From: Arenibacter latericius DSM 15913
GTDB lineage: Bacteria; Bacteroidota; Bacteroidia; Flavobacteriales; Flavobacteriaceae
Length of the DNA stretch: 64,000 bases
Direction: 5' to 3'
Assembly (NCBI RefSeq): GCF_000424985.1
Contig: NZ_AUKX01000028.1
Span: forward strand, 1 to 64,000
Shown here: positions 35,895 through 44,588 of the stretch, one piece after another
Numbering within the stretch: position 1 is the stretch's first letter
Layout of the letters: every line of letters starts with the position of its first letter
Notes under the pieces: model-generated
Told to the model about the DNA's origin: nothing
Database searches by the model: none
Seen by the model: the letters and a program-made list of their open reading frames with translations, nothing else
Position numbers and translations under genes: made by a program

Positions 35895-38162
35895 ATGGCA
35901 TTTGATATTGATATGATTAAGAAGGTGTATGCTAACATGGCTGAGCGTGTAGATAAAGCTCGTGAGGTTGTTGGCAAGCCTTTGACGCTTTCGGAAAAAA
36001 TTCTATACGCCCACTTATGGGATGGAAATCCAACCGTAGCATTCAAAAGAGGTAAGGACTATGTAGATTTTGCTCCGGATAGGGTTGCATTGCAAGATGC
36101 TACCGCTCAGATGGCATTGTTGCAGTTTATGCAAGCAGGAAAAGCTAAAGTAGCTGTTCCTACTACAACTCACTGTGACCATTTGATTCAGGCAAAACAA
36201 GGAGCTGCGCCAGATTTATTACGTGCTAATGAAGTTAGTCACGAGGTGTTTGATTTTCTAGAGTCTGTTTCCAATAAATACGGATTAGGATTCTGGAGAC
36301 CGGGAGCAGGAATTATCCATCAAGTGGTATTGGAAAACTATGCCTTCCCAGGAGGAATGATGATTGGTACTGATTCACATACAGTAAATGCAGGTGGATT
36401 GGGAATGGTTGCTATTGGAGTAGGAGGTGCCGATGCGGTTGACGTTATGGCTGGAATGCCATGGGAACTTCGCTTCCCTAAGCTTATTGGTGTTAAATTG
36501 ACTGGTGAGCTTAATGGTTGGACAGCTTCTAAGGATGTAATTTTAAAAGTAGCCGAGATTCTTACCGTTAAAGGAGGTACTGGAGCTATTGTAGAATACT
36601 TTGGTCCTGGTGCAAAAAATCTTTCTTGTACAGGAAAAGGAACCATTTGTAATATGGGCGCTGAAATTGGAGCTACTACATCAACCTTCGGGTATGATGA
36701 TTCTATGGAGCGTTTCTTGCGTGCCACAGATAGAGAAGAAGTAGCAGACGAAGCAAACAAAATTAGAGAATACCTAACCGGAGATGATGAAGTATATGAG
36801 AATCCGGAGCAGTATTTTGATCAAGTAATCGAGATTGATCTTACAGCCTTAAGGCCACTGTTGAACGGACCTTTTACGCCAGACTTGGCTACTCCAGTAG
36901 GTGAGTTGGGAGATAAAGCTCGTGAAAACGATTGGCCATTGAAAGTAGAATGGGGATTAATAGGGTCTTGTACTAACTCTTCTTATGAAGATTTAACACG
37001 TGCGGCTTCTATTGCTCAACAAGCTATCGATAAAAAATTAAAGCCTAAGAGTGATTTTGGAATTAACCCAGGATCAGAGCAAATACGTTACACTGCATCC
37101 CGTGATGGACTTTTGCAAACTTTTGAGAAAATAGGTGCTACCATCTTTACTAATGCGTGCGGACCTTGTATTGGTCAGTGGGATCGTAGTGATATGTTAG
37201 GGGATCAAAAGAACACTATTGTACACTCTTTTAACAGGAACTTCTCTAAACGTGCAGATGGGAACCCTAATACCCATGCATTTGTAGGTTCTCCAGAAAT
37301 GGTTGCTGCAATAGCTATTGCAGGGCGATTAGATTTTGATCCGATGAACGATACCTTGATTAATGAGGACGGAGAAGAAGTGAAATTAGATGTACCAAGA
37401 GGGATTGAGTTACCTCCTTTAGGTTTTGAGGTGGATGATAATGGATACTTAGCACCAAAAGAGGACGGAAGCTCTGTAGATGTAATTGTTTCTCCAGACA
37501 GTGAAAGACTTCAATTACTAGAGCCATTTGAGCCAATAAAGCCATCTGAATTGCAAGGGGTTAAACTTCTTATAAAAGTTGAAGGGAAGTGTACAACGGA
37601 TCATATTTCTATGGCCGGACCTTGGTTAAGATACCGTGGACACTTAGATAATATAGCGAACAATACCTTAATAGGTGCGGTGAACCACTTTAATGGGAAA
37701 ACCAACTTTGTTAAGAATCAATTGACAGGGGAGTATGCTGGAGTGCCAGATGCTCAGCGTGCTTATAAAGCTGCTGGTGTAAAAACTATAGTAGTTGGTG
37801 ACCATAATTATGGAGAAGGTTCTTCAAGGGAGCATGCTGCAATGCAACCTAGACACTTGGGTGTAGCTGTAGTTTTGGTAAAATCTTTTGCACGTATCCA
37901 CGAAACTAACCTTAAGAAACAAGGTATGTTAGGGCTTACTTTTGCAAATGAAGCAGACTATGATCTTATTCAGGAAGATGATACCTTTAACTTTGTAGAT
38001 ATCAATGAGTTTGCTCCAGATAAGCAGCTTACTATGGAAATAGTACATGCAGATGGAACTAAGGATACTATTAAGTTGAACCATACCTATAACCAGGCTC
38101 AAATCGAGTGGTTTAAGGAAGGTTCTGCCCTTAATGTAATAAAGAAGGAAAATGCCCAATAA
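35895..38162 (+). CDS. Aconitate hydratase (mitochondrial-type)
   Basis: This 755-residue TCA-cycle enzyme isomerises citrate to isocitrate. The [4Fe-4S] ligands lie in [14 protein letters not shown] and [25 protein letters not shown] is an active-site segment, and the C-terminal swivel domain has [19 protein letters not shown]. Length and sequence resemble mitochondrial aconitase rather than E. coli AcnA (about 890) or AcnB, which is usual in Bacteroidota, so no bacterial symbol is given. It is monocistronic, with its own terminator. Confidence 0.96.
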   Translation: MAFDIDMIKKVYANMAERVDKAREVVGKPLTLSEKILYAHLWDGNPTVAFKRGKDYVDFAPDRVALQDATAQMALLQFMQAGKAKVAVPTTTHCDHLIQAKQGAAPDLLRANEVSHEVFDFLESVSNKYGLGFWRPGAGIIHQVVLENYAFPGGMMIGTDSHTVNAGGLGMVAIGVGGADAVDVMAGMPWELRFPKLIGVKLTGELNGWTASKDVILKVAEILTVKGGTGAIVEYFGPGAKNLSCTGKGTICNMGAEIGATTSTFGYDDSMERFLRATDREEVADEANKIREYLTGDDEVYENPEQYFDQVIEIDLTALRPLLNGPFTPDLATPVGELGDKARENDWPLKVEWGLIGSCTNSSYEDLTRAASIAQQAIDKKLKPKSDFGINPGSEQIRYTASRDGLLQTFEKIGATIFTNACGPCIGQWDRSDMLGDQKNTIVHSFNRNFSKRADGNPNTHAFVGSPEMVAAIAIAGRLDFDPMNDTLINEDGEEVKLDVPRGIELPPLGFEVDDNGYLAPKEDGSSVDVIVSPDSERLQLLEPFEPIKPSELQGVKLLIKVEGKCTTDHISMAGPWLRYRGHLDNIANNTLIGAVNHFNGKTNFVKNQLTGEYAGVPDAQRAYKAAGVKTIVVGDHNYGEGSSREHAAMQPRHLGVAVVLVKSFARIHETNLKKQGMLGLTFANEADYDLIQEDDTFNFVDINEFAPDKQLTMEIVHADGTKDTIKLNHTYNQAQIEWFKEGSALNVIKKENAQ

Positions 38163-38190
38163 GGCATAACAATAAATACTTATTTTTACT

Positions 38191-38221
38191 AAAAACTCCT
38201 GATCTTCATCAGGAGTTTTTT
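38191..38221 (+). terminator. Rho-independent terminator of the aconitase gene
   Basis: The stem AAAAACTCCTGAT/ATCAGGAGTTTTT with a T-run lies 29 bp after the stop. Confidence 0.85.
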
Positions 38222-38251
38222 AGTTTTGAAAAGCCTATAAATTAATCTAAG

Positions 38252-38806
38252 ATGCGTAAGAAAACTGTTTTGAATATTGCTATTATAGCCTTAGTGCTGT
38301 CGTTTTTTGTAACACCACTAGGGGATTATAGTAAGTTGTTGTTGAATAGGATTTTTTCTTTTTCGCCCCAGATTCTGCAAGAAGATAATAGGAATCAAAT
38401 TGTTAATTATGATTGGAAGCTTAAAGATGCCAATTGGGAAATTTTTAATTTTAATAGGTCTAAAGGGAGAGTTGTTTTTATTAATTTTTGGAGATCTTGG
38501 GTTTTACCTAGTGAGGTAGAATTAGAGAGCATTCAAAAGCTGTATGATGCGTATAGTGACAGGGTAGACTTCTATATCATCACTAATGAAGAGCGGGCAC
38601 CTGTTAAAGAGTTTATGGGTAAAAAAGGATTTACTTTTCCTGTTACTTACTCTATTATGGAAGAATCTATGCCCGTAGATGGGAGTCAGCCCCCACAGTC
38701 TTATTTGTTAGATAAAGAAGGTAGAATTGTTATTAACCAAGTAGGGATAGCAGATTGGGATAATGATAAAGTAAAAGAATTGTTGGATAAACTATTGGTA
38801 GAATGA
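38252..38806 (+). CDS. TlpA/thioredoxin-like protein lacking the CxxC motif
   Basis: The 184-residue protein has an N-terminal membrane anchor (about 7-27) and a thioredoxin-fold domain from about 52. Where TlpA proteins have WCxxC, this one reads FWRSWVLPSEVE, with Val84 and Ser87 in the cysteine positions. The protein contains no cysteine at all, so it cannot do thiol-disulfide exchange. The rest of the fold is kept (VVFINFW, QPPQSYLLDKEGRIV, ADWDNDKVKELLDKLL) and parallels the next gene, which overlaps by 4 bp. It looks like a non-catalytic partner of its neighbour; this is inferred. Confidence 0.88.
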   Translation: MRKKTVLNIAIIALVLSFFVTPLGDYSKLLLNRIFSFSPQILQEDNRNQIVNYDWKLKDANWEIFNFNRSKGRVVFINFWRSWVLPSEVELESIQKLYDAYSDRVDFYIITNEERAPVKEFMGKKGFTFPVTYSIMEESMPVDGSQPPQSYLLDKEGRIVINQVGIADWDNDKVKELLDKLLVE

Positions 38807-39372
38807 CGCTAATTAAGCTAAAAAAGAATTGGTTAATAAGGCTAGTTATATTGGCGGGAGTTTTAGTGCTCTTGTTTTCTCCTCTTGGGTTTAAGATAAA
38901 AACCTTCGCTAGTAGGCTTATAGCTACCAGTGCCTCAAAGGTAAAAGAGAGCATGCAAGTCTCTTTGGACACCTATAATTGGGAATTATTGGATTTAGAA
39001 GGAAATGTCTTTCAGTTTGAATCTCAGAAGGAAGCAGTGGTGTTGATTAATTTTTGGGCCACCTGGTGTCCGCCTTGTGTGGCAGAGATGCCAAGTTTGC
39101 AAAATCTGTATGACGATTATGGTGATAAGATTACCTTTATGTTTGTTACAGATGACCACCGCAAAAAGGTAGATGCTTTTCTAGAAAAAAGAAATCTAAA
39201 ACTACCCGTTTATTATTCCAATTCTCCAGTGCCCAATATGCTTAGTTCTAAATTACTCCCTACCACCTATATAATAAATAAGGAAGGGAAGATTGTAGTG
39301 GCAGAAACGGGAGCTGCTGATTGGAATAGTGATAAGACTAGAGAACTTTTGGATGAGCTACTGTCGGAGTAA
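38803..39372 (+). CDS. TlpA family thiol-disulfide oxidoreductase, membrane-anchored
   Basis: The 189-residue protein has an N-terminal transmembrane helix (about 11-28) followed by a thioredoxin-like domain with active site NFWATWCPPCVAEMP (Cys89/Cys92) and a cis-Pro in LPTTYIINKEGKIV. It faces the periplasm and probably reduces or oxidises substrate thiols, for instance in cytochrome c maturation. It is a tandem paralogue of the cysteine-free gene just upstream; start and stop overlap (ATGA). Confidence 0.93.
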   Translation: MTLIKLKKNWLIRLVILAGVLVLLFSPLGFKIKTFASRLIATSASKVKESMQVSLDTYNWELLDLEGNVFQFESQKEAVVLINFWATWCPPCVAEMPSLQNLYDDYGDKITFMFVTDDHRKKVDAFLEKRNLKLPVYYSNSPVPNMLSSKLLPTTYIINKEGKIVVAETGAADWNSDKTRELLDELLSE

Positions 39373-39421
39373 TTTAAGCTCTTGTGCTCTTCCTTAAAAT
39401 TTGTGAAGGGAAAACACCTAT

Positions 39422-39874
39422 TTATTTTTTTTGAAAATACTTAAAAGGTACCACTAACATTCCAAAACATTCCCCTTCCTCTTTTCCAAGATGTTTATGG
39501 TGCATCTTATGTGCTCTTCGTACCCCTTTGGCATACCAGTTGTTAGCATTTCTTAATAGTTTAAAGCGTTGGTGGATAAAGATATCATGCACTATAAAGT
39601 AAGTAGCTCCATAAGCCATAATTCCAAATCCTATTGGCCATCCAGCCCAAAAGCTAGTCTCTGAACCTAAATAAAAGAAGGTCATACTAATAAAAGCATA
39701 GAAAATAAAGAAGGCATCGTTTCTTTCAAACTTAGAGTCATGATCTTTTTTATGATGATCTTTATGTAGACTCCATAGGAAACCATGCATAATATACTTA
39801 TGGGTAAACCAGGCCATAAACTCCATAAAACAGAAGGTGGAAAGAAAAATTAATATCCAATAAATTACATTCAT
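39422..39874 (-). CDS. crtZ: Beta-carotene hydroxylase CrtZ
   Basis: The 150-residue di-iron membrane hydroxylase has the histidine boxes HKYIMHG, HKDHHKKDH, HDIFIHQ and RRAHKMHHKH, the pattern of CrtZ-type fatty-acid-hydroxylase proteins, plus four hydrophobic segments. It converts beta-carotene to zeaxanthin by 3,3'-hydroxylation. It is the last gene of merR-crtI-crtB-crtZ, 1 bp after crtB. A lycopene cyclase gene, needed between CrtI and CrtZ, is not in this cluster. Confidence 0.93.
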   Translation of the reverse strand: MNVIYWILIFLSTFCFMEFMAWFTHKYIMHGFLWSLHKDHHKKDHDSKFERNDAFFIFYAFISMTFFYLGSETSFWAGWPIGFGIMAYGATYFIVHDIFIHQRFKLLRNANNWYAKGVRRAHKMHHKHLGKEEGECFGMLVVPFKYFQKK

Positions 39875-39875
39875 C

Positions 39876-40715
39876 TTATACCAATTTAAGTTTATAATTT
39901 ACATAAGAGCTAGCCAATAGACCAAACTTTTGGTAGTTGGAAACTCGTATTCTTTTATTTTTAATTTGTAACGGAGGGGTGTTTTTTAGTTTTTGTAGTA
40001 GTTTGGAATAATATTTATAGGCGGTATAAACGCCAAATTTTGCCTGTGCTGGTAATTTTATAATACCCGTGTACCCCAATTTAAAATCGGCCTCAATTTC
40101 TGCTATAATCCTGTTTTTGTTTTCTTGATCTAAGGCATTTAAATCTACATTGGGAAAATAACTCCGATTAAGTACTTCGTAATCGTCTTTAAGATCTCGT
40201 AAAAAATTTACTTTTTGGAAGGCAGAGCCCAAGGCCATAGCCGAATTTTGAAGCTTATGGTAGGCCTCTTGATTTCCGTTAACGAATACTTTTAAACACA
40301 TTAGCCCTACAACATCTGCTGAACCGTAAATATACTCCTGATATTCCTTTTCGCTAAGTTGAACTTTTTCTCCTATATCCATACGCATACTTTTTAGGAA
40401 TGATTCCACTAAATGACGCGGGATGTCATACTTAAAAAAAGTGTGCTGAAAAGAATTTAAGATCGGGTTAAGGCTGATTTTGTGTTCTAGTGCATCCCAA
40501 AGATCTTCTTCAAATTTATTGAATAAATATAGTTTATCATATTGGTGAAAGCTATCTACTATCTCATCGGCAAAACGTACAAATCCGTAAATATTATGTA
40601 TGTCGGCCCTTATAGCCTTACCAAGCATTTTTGTAGCCAAAGAAAAGGAGGTGCTATAATGTTCCGTAACCAACTTGCTACAATCATAAGATACCGTATC
40701 GAATATTGTTTTCAT
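39876..40715 (-). CDS. crtB: Phytoene synthase CrtB
   Basis: The 279-residue trans-isoprenyl diphosphate synthase-like enzyme condenses two GGPP to phytoene. The first Asp-rich motif is in YGFVRFADEIVDSF, the second is in FLRDLKDDYEVLNRSYFP, and YIYGSADVVGLMCLKVF matches the family middle block. The first bases overlap the crtI stop by 4 bp. Bacteroidota use this type in carotenoid clusters. Confidence 0.95.
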   Translation of the reverse strand: MKTIFDTVSYDCSKLVTEHYSTSFSLATKMLGKAIRADIHNIYGFVRFADEIVDSFHQYDKLYLFNKFEEDLWDALEHKISLNPILNSFQHTFFKYDIPRHLVESFLKSMRMDIGEKVQLSEKEYQEYIYGSADVVGLMCLKVFVNGNQEAYHKLQNSAMALGSAFQKVNFLRDLKDDYEVLNRSYFPNVDLNALDQENKNRIIAEIEADFKLGYTGIIKLPAQAKFGVYTAYKYYSKLLQKLKNTPPLQIKNKRIRVSNYQKFGLLASSYVNYKLKLV

Positions 40716-42184
40716 AATTTCTTGTTTAGTTGGTTAGTGATAAGTTCCGATACTAGTTTACCTGAGATAAGTGCAGGAGGTACTCCTGGTCCTGGAACTG
40801 TTAATTGACCTGTAAAAAAGAGATCGGTCACTTTTTTACTCTTTAGCTTAGGCCTTAAAAATGCGGTTTGGGTTAGGGTGTTTGCCAAACCATATGCATT
40901 GCCTTTATAGGAGTTGTATTGCTCCTTAAAGTCGCTCACACAGAAGTCCTCCCTGAAAAGTATGTTGTTATCTAGGTTTTGACCTGTAAGCTCCTGAAAT
41001 CGCTTTATAATCATTTTATAGTACCGCTCCCTAATCTCTGAGCTGTCTTCTAAGTTTGGTGCTATCGGAATAAGGAAAAAAGCATTTTCACATCCCTCTG
41101 GAGCCATAGTTGGATCTGTTATAGATGGGAAGTTTGCATAAAAGAGCGGGGCTTTAGGCCATTGGGGATCGTCGTAAATTTCTCTGGCATGCTGATTAAA
41201 ATCAGTATCGAAGAATAGATTATGGTGCGAAACATTTTTTAGTTTAGTATTGAAGCCCATATAAAATAATAGAGATGAAGGGGCAAAGGTTTTTCTGTCC
41301 CAATAAGTTTCTGAGTATTGTCTAAGATTTTGGGGCAATAGTGTCTCTGTATGGTGGTAGTCTGCACCACTTAAAACTATGTCTGCAGTTACGGTTTGAT
41401 CATCTAGCTGTATCCCGGTAGTCTTATTCTCGCTATCCACGTTTATACCGGTGACCGATTGGTTGGTGTAAATCTTAACTCCTAAATCCAGGGCTAAGTT
41501 CTCCATGGCCATAATTACTTGATGCATTCCCCCTTTGGGGTGCCAAGTTCCCATACCAAAGTCGGCATAATTCATAAAACTATAAAAGGATGGGGTTTTG
41601 CTTGGTTTGGCTCCTAAGAAAAGTACTGGAAATTCTAAAGTGGCTATTAGCTTTGGGTTTTTAAAACGTTTCCTTACCTCTTTGCTAATGGTGGTGAAAA
41701 ATTGATCCAAATTGCTCACTGTTTCTTTAGTAACCAATTCTAAAGGAGAATTTCCTGGTCGTAATACTATTTTGTGAATGGCAATTTTGTAGTTTTCTTG
41801 TGCTTTTTTGATGAAACTTCTTAAAGGCACTGAACTACCTGTTTCTATCCGCTCAAATTCAGCGCAGATAATATCCATACTATCACCTATCGTTATTACA
41901 TCATCATTAAAAAATACTTTATAGGCCGGGTTTAATTTGTCTAGAATGTAAAAGTCAGAGACCGATTTCCCAAAGTCATTAAAAAAGCGTTCAAAAACAT
42001 CGGGCATCCAATACCAACTAGGCCCCATGTCAAAAGTGAAGCCATCTCTTTTAAATTGCCTTGCCCTGCCACCTATAGTCGCATTTTTTTCATAAATAGC
42101 CACCTCATAGCCCTGCTGTGCCAAATAGCATGAGGCCGACAGGGATGAAAATCCAGATCCAATAATGACAATTTTAGGTTTCAT
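40712..42184 (-). CDS. crtI: Phytoene desaturase CrtI
   Basis: The 490-residue flavoprotein has an N-terminal FAD-binding Rossmann motif (VIIGSGFSSLSASCYLAQQG), GGRARQFKRDGFTFDMGPSWYWMPDVFERFF, and the C-terminal CrtI signature FFTGQLTVPGPGVPPALISG. It desaturates phytoene to lycopene. It starts 11 bp after the MerR-type regulator and overlaps crtB by 4 bp, so it leads the structural genes of the pigment operon. Confidence 0.96.
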   Translation of the reverse strand: MKPKIVIIGSGFSSLSASCYLAQQGYEVAIYEKNATIGGRARQFKRDGFTFDMGPSWYWMPDVFERFFNDFGKSVSDFYILDKLNPAYKVFFNDDVITIGDSMDIICAEFERIETGSSVPLRSFIKKAQENYKIAIHKIVLRPGNSPLELVTKETVSNLDQFFTTISKEVRKRFKNPKLIATLEFPVLFLGAKPSKTPSFYSFMNYADFGMGTWHPKGGMHQVIMAMENLALDLGVKIYTNQSVTGINVDSENKTTGIQLDDQTVTADIVLSGADYHHTETLLPQNLRQYSETYWDRKTFAPSSLLFYMGFNTKLKNVSHHNLFFDTDFNQHAREIYDDPQWPKAPLFYANFPSITDPTMAPEGCENAFFLIPIAPNLEDSSEIRERYYKMIIKRFQELTGQNLDNNILFREDFCVSDFKEQYNSYKGNAYGLANTLTQTAFLRPKLKSKKVTDLFFTGQLTVPGPGVPPALISGKLVSELITNQLNKKL

Positions 42185-42195
42185 TTATTATTATG

Positions 42196-43119
42196 CTATT
42201 TGTTTTTATTTACGATTGCAGGCAATGCATCTATGGTTGCCTTAATGGTATTAAATGTTTTTACGCCAGTGGGTATGTTATTGGAATCCATATGACGTAC
42301 TTGCTGCCCTAAGATCCATAATTCGTGTTTATTCTCAGAATTAATTAGATGTTGAAAGTTATTAATATACTCATTTATTTTATCAGGAGAAGGGGAGACC
42401 GTAAAGTAAGAGATAAAAACTATTTTGTTAAAATACTGAATAATATCTTCCATTGCTTCTAAAGGGGTTGCCTGTCCTAAATAGATGGTCTTAAGTCCCA
42501 TAAGTGTCATCTCATAGTTTAGGTATAGCAATCCTAATTCGTGAATCTCATTTTCTGGTAAATAGAGTACAAAGGTCTTTTCGTTGTTTTCTTTTACCTG
42601 ATCTTTTACGCTTTTCGTATTAGTGAAAATGAGCTCTTTTATTAGATGGGAAATAAAATGCTCCTGAGAGGGACAGATTAGATCGGTTTGCCATAGAAGG
42701 CCTATCTCATCTAAAAAGGGTAAGAGTATTTCATGCCAAATTTCCCTAAAACTTAATTTATCAGCTAACTGGGTATAGGTGGTATGAAACGCCACTTCAT
42801 CAAACTTAATCATGGCCAATTTTAGATTCGCAATTGCATGGTTGTTTTTGTTCTTGCTTTCTGCAAGCTCTCTAACCATTTGCTGTACCTCCTTCTGAGG
42901 TAACTTGGCTATTTTAGATATCTTATTGCCTGCATTATATAATAATGTAATATTTAACAGACGTTGTAAACTATCTACGCTATAAGTCCTAATGTTGGTT
43001 GAAGTTCTTTCAGGAGCGAGTAAATTGTATCTCTTTTCCCAAATACGAATAGTATGTGCCTTAATTCCCGATAGGTTCTCTAGATCCCTTATGCTGAATT
43101 CCTTTTTAACTTTGTTCAT
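42196..43119 (-). CDS. MerR-family regulator with B12-binding-like domain (CarH/LitR type)
   Basis: The 307 residues start at ATG 43119; a TTG at 43143 adds eight unlikely residues. The N-terminal MerR winged helix is clear (FSIRDLENLSGIKAHTIRIWEKRYNLL, RTYSVDSLQRLLNITLLY). A helical linker domain and a Rossmann-like domain follow, in which PENEIHELGLLY has the E-x-H-x-x-G form of the cobalamin-ligand motif. CarH/LitR proteins repress carotenoid genes in the dark and sense light through adenosyl-B12. The crtI gene starts 11 bp downstream, which fits. Whether B12 is bound here is unproven. Confidence 0.88.
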   Translation of the reverse strand: MNKVKKEFSIRDLENLSGIKAHTIRIWEKRYNLLAPERTSTNIRTYSVDSLQRLLNITLLYNAGNKISKIAKLPQKEVQQMVRELAESKNKNNHAIANLKLAMIKFDEVAFHTTYTQLADKLSFREIWHEILLPFLDEIGLLWQTDLICPSQEHFISHLIKELIFTNTKSVKDQVKENNEKTFVLYLPENEIHELGLLYLNYEMTLMGLKTIYLGQATPLEAMEDIIQYFNKIVFISYFTVSPSPDKINEYINNFQHLINSENKHELWILGQQVRHMDSNNIPTGVKTFNTIKATIDALPAIVNKNK

Positions 43120-43223
43120 TTTTTGATTAGAAAAGTTAAACAAAAATACAATTTATTATAATTGATTCTTCAAATTGAAGCAGAAAGTTTAAGATATTTG
43201 AAAAGTAGGAAGGAGTTGATAAT

Positions 43224-43263
43224 AAAAAAACCGCTAGGCCAAGCAAAACTTGTGCTAACGGTT
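43224..43263 (-). terminator. Terminator after tRNA-Leu copy 1
   Basis: Stem AACCGCTAG/CTAACGGTT (one G-U) is followed on the minus strand by TTTTTTT. Confidence 0.7.
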
Positions 43264-43267
43264 CTGG

Positions 43268-43351
43268 TGCCCACGACTAGATTCGAACTAGCACGTCCTT
43301 GCGAACACTACCCCCTCAAGGTAGCGTGTCTACCAATTTCACCACGTGGGC
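43268..43351 (-). tRNA. tRNA-Leu (GAG), copy 1
   Basis: The 84-nt class II tRNA has acceptor stem GCCCACG/CGTGGGC and anticodon loop TTGAGGG (GAG), with a long variable arm and T-arm TTCGAAT. CCA is not encoded. Sequence identical to copy 2 at 43697-43780. Confidence 0.95.
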
Positions 43352-43415
43352 GCTTAAATAAAATGTCAGTATTGATTTCTTGTATAAAAATAAGAAATTA
43401 CAAATGACTTTAAAC

Positions 43416-43449
43416 AAAAAAAGTTAAGTGCTAGACTTAACTTTTTTTT
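43416..43449 (-). terminator. Hairpin between tRNA-Lys and tRNA-Leu, copy 1
   Basis: A 13-bp stem, AAAAAAAGTTAAG/CTTAACTTTTTTT with a 7-nt loop, immediately follows the tRNA-Lys 3' end on the minus strand. It is either a (partial) terminator or a processing structure. Confidence 0.65.
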
Positions 43450-43450
43450 G

Positions 43451-43523
43451 TGACCGGGCTGGGGCTCGAACCCAGGACCCTCTCCTTAAAAGGGAGATGC
43501 TCTACCAACTGAGCTACCAGGTC
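43451..43523 (-). tRNA. tRNA-Lys (TTT), copy 1
   Basis: The 73-nt tRNA has anticodon loop CTTTTAA (TTT) and T-loop TTCGAGC. The acceptor stem GACCTGG/CCCGGTC has one mismatch (U5 against C68), shared by copy 2. CCA is not encoded. Confidence 0.95.
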
Positions 43524-43557
43524 AATATGTGTTGCAGACAATTGCTGTTTGCGGGTG

Positions 43558-43587
43558 CAAATATAAGAGCATTTGTTTGTTTTGCAA
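43558..43587 (-). promoter_or_regulatory. Promoter of tRNA-Lys copy 1
   Basis: On the minus strand: TTG, 19-bp spacer, TATATTTG, 34 bp before the tRNA 5' end. It is the same arrangement as at copy 2. Confidence 0.85.
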
Positions 43588-43656
43588 GGGCTTTTTAAAT
43601 TAATTTCAAATAATAGGAGTAGCGTTCAGATAATAAGTGTGTTACAAAAAATAATA

Positions 43657-43692
43657 AACCGTTAGTCCAAATAACTATTGGTGCTAACGGTT
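43657..43692 (-). terminator. Terminator after tRNA-Leu copy 2
   Basis: A perfect 9-bp stem AACCGTTAG/CTAACGGTT is followed on the minus strand by a T-rich tract. Confidence 0.7.
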
Positions 43693-43696
43693 CTAG

Positions 43697-43780
43697 TGCC
43701 CACGACTAGATTCGAACTAGCACGTCCTTGCGAACACTACCCCCTCAAGGTAGCGTGTCTACCAATTTCACCACGTGGGC
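43697..43780 (-). tRNA. tRNA-Leu (GAG), copy 2
   Basis: Identical to copy 1 over 84 nt, in the same orientation, 429 bp away. Confidence 0.95.
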
Positions 43781-43831
43781 GCTTAATAAAGAACTTTGTT
43801 TGCTGTAAAGTAATTACAAACTACTTTAAAC

Positions 43832-43862
43832 AAAAAAAGTTAAGCGTTAACTTAACTTTTTT
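43832..43862 (-). terminator. Hairpin between tRNA-Lys and tRNA-Leu, copy 2
   Basis: Stem AAAAAAAGTTAAG/CTTAACTTTTTT with a 6-nt loop matches the hairpin in copy 1; the loop has diverged. Confidence 0.65.
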
Positions 43863-43863
43863 G

Positions 43864-43936
43864 TGACCGGGCTGGGGCTCGAACCCAGGACCCTCTCCTT
43901 AAAAGGGAGATGCTCTACCAACTGAGCTACCAGGTC
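43864..43936 (-). tRNA. tRNA-Lys (TTT), copy 2
   Basis: Identical to copy 1, including the U5-C68 mismatch. It is the promoter-proximal gene of the upstream repeat unit. Confidence 0.95.
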
Positions 43937-43969
43937 ATTATGTGTTGCAATACTTGTCGTTTGCGGGTG

Positions 43970-43999
43970 CAAATATAAAATCATTTGTTCGTATAACAA
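43970..43999 (-). promoter_or_regulatory. Promoter of tRNA-Lys copy 2
   Basis: On the minus strand: TTG, 19-bp spacer, TATATTTG, 33 bp before the tRNA. Confidence 0.85.
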
Positions 44000-44072
44000 G
44001 GACTTTTTAAATTTTTTTTAATTTTTTTTTATTTGCCATCAATTTGTAGCACTTTTACCTAAAATAAGAACT

Positions 44073-44588
44073 GTGAAAATAGTATTAGTAGGTTATATGG
44101 GTAGTGGGAAGACTACCATAGGGAAATTAATAGCTAAGGAATTGAAAAATAGTTTCTTAGATCTAGATGAAGTTATTGAGAATAGACTTGGAGCTTTGAT
44201 CCCTGAGGTTTTTAAAACTAAAGGAGAGGTGTTCTTTAGAAAGAAAGAGCATGAATTTTTAAATGAAATTTTATTACAAGATTCTAGCTTTATTTTGTCT
44301 ACTGGGGGTGGTACACCATGTTATTCGGGAAATATGGATAGCATGTTGAAGGAAGCAGACGCTGTAATTTACCTAAAAGTTTCTATTGCTGGATTGGTGG
44401 ATCGATTAATTCCAGAAAAAGAACACCGTCCGCTGATTAAGAATATAGCTAATGAAGACCTGCCAGAATTTATTGGCAAGCATTTGTTTGAACGTAATAA
44501 CTACTATTTAAAAGCTAGGCATATTATAGACTGTGATAATAAGGAGCCCCAACATATTGCAAAAGAGATTATAGAACTACTCCGATAA
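44073..44588 (+). CDS. aroK: Shikimate kinase
   Basis: The 171-residue kinase starts at GTG and phosphorylates shikimate in the chorismate pathway. Walker A is GYMGSGKTTIGK, the shikimate-binding Asp is in FLDLDEVIE, EVFFRKKEHE holds the binding Arg, STGGGTPC is the Gly-rich shikimate motif and EKEHRPLI the lid. It is convergent with, and overlaps by 12 bp, the phosphoribosyltransferase gene on the other strand. Confidence 0.95.
   Translation: MKIVLVGYMGSGKTTIGKLIAKELKNSFLDLDEVIENRLGALIPEVFKTKGEVFFRKKEHEFLNEILLQDSSFILSTGGGTPCYSGNMDSMLKEADAVIYLKVSIAGLVDRLIPEKEHRPLIKNIANEDLPEFIGKHLFERNNYYLKARHIIDCDNKEPQHIAKEIIELLR

Noticed and set aside
43120-43143. TTG start adding eight residues to the MerR regulator
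   Set aside because: ATG at 43119 directly precedes the family N-terminus.
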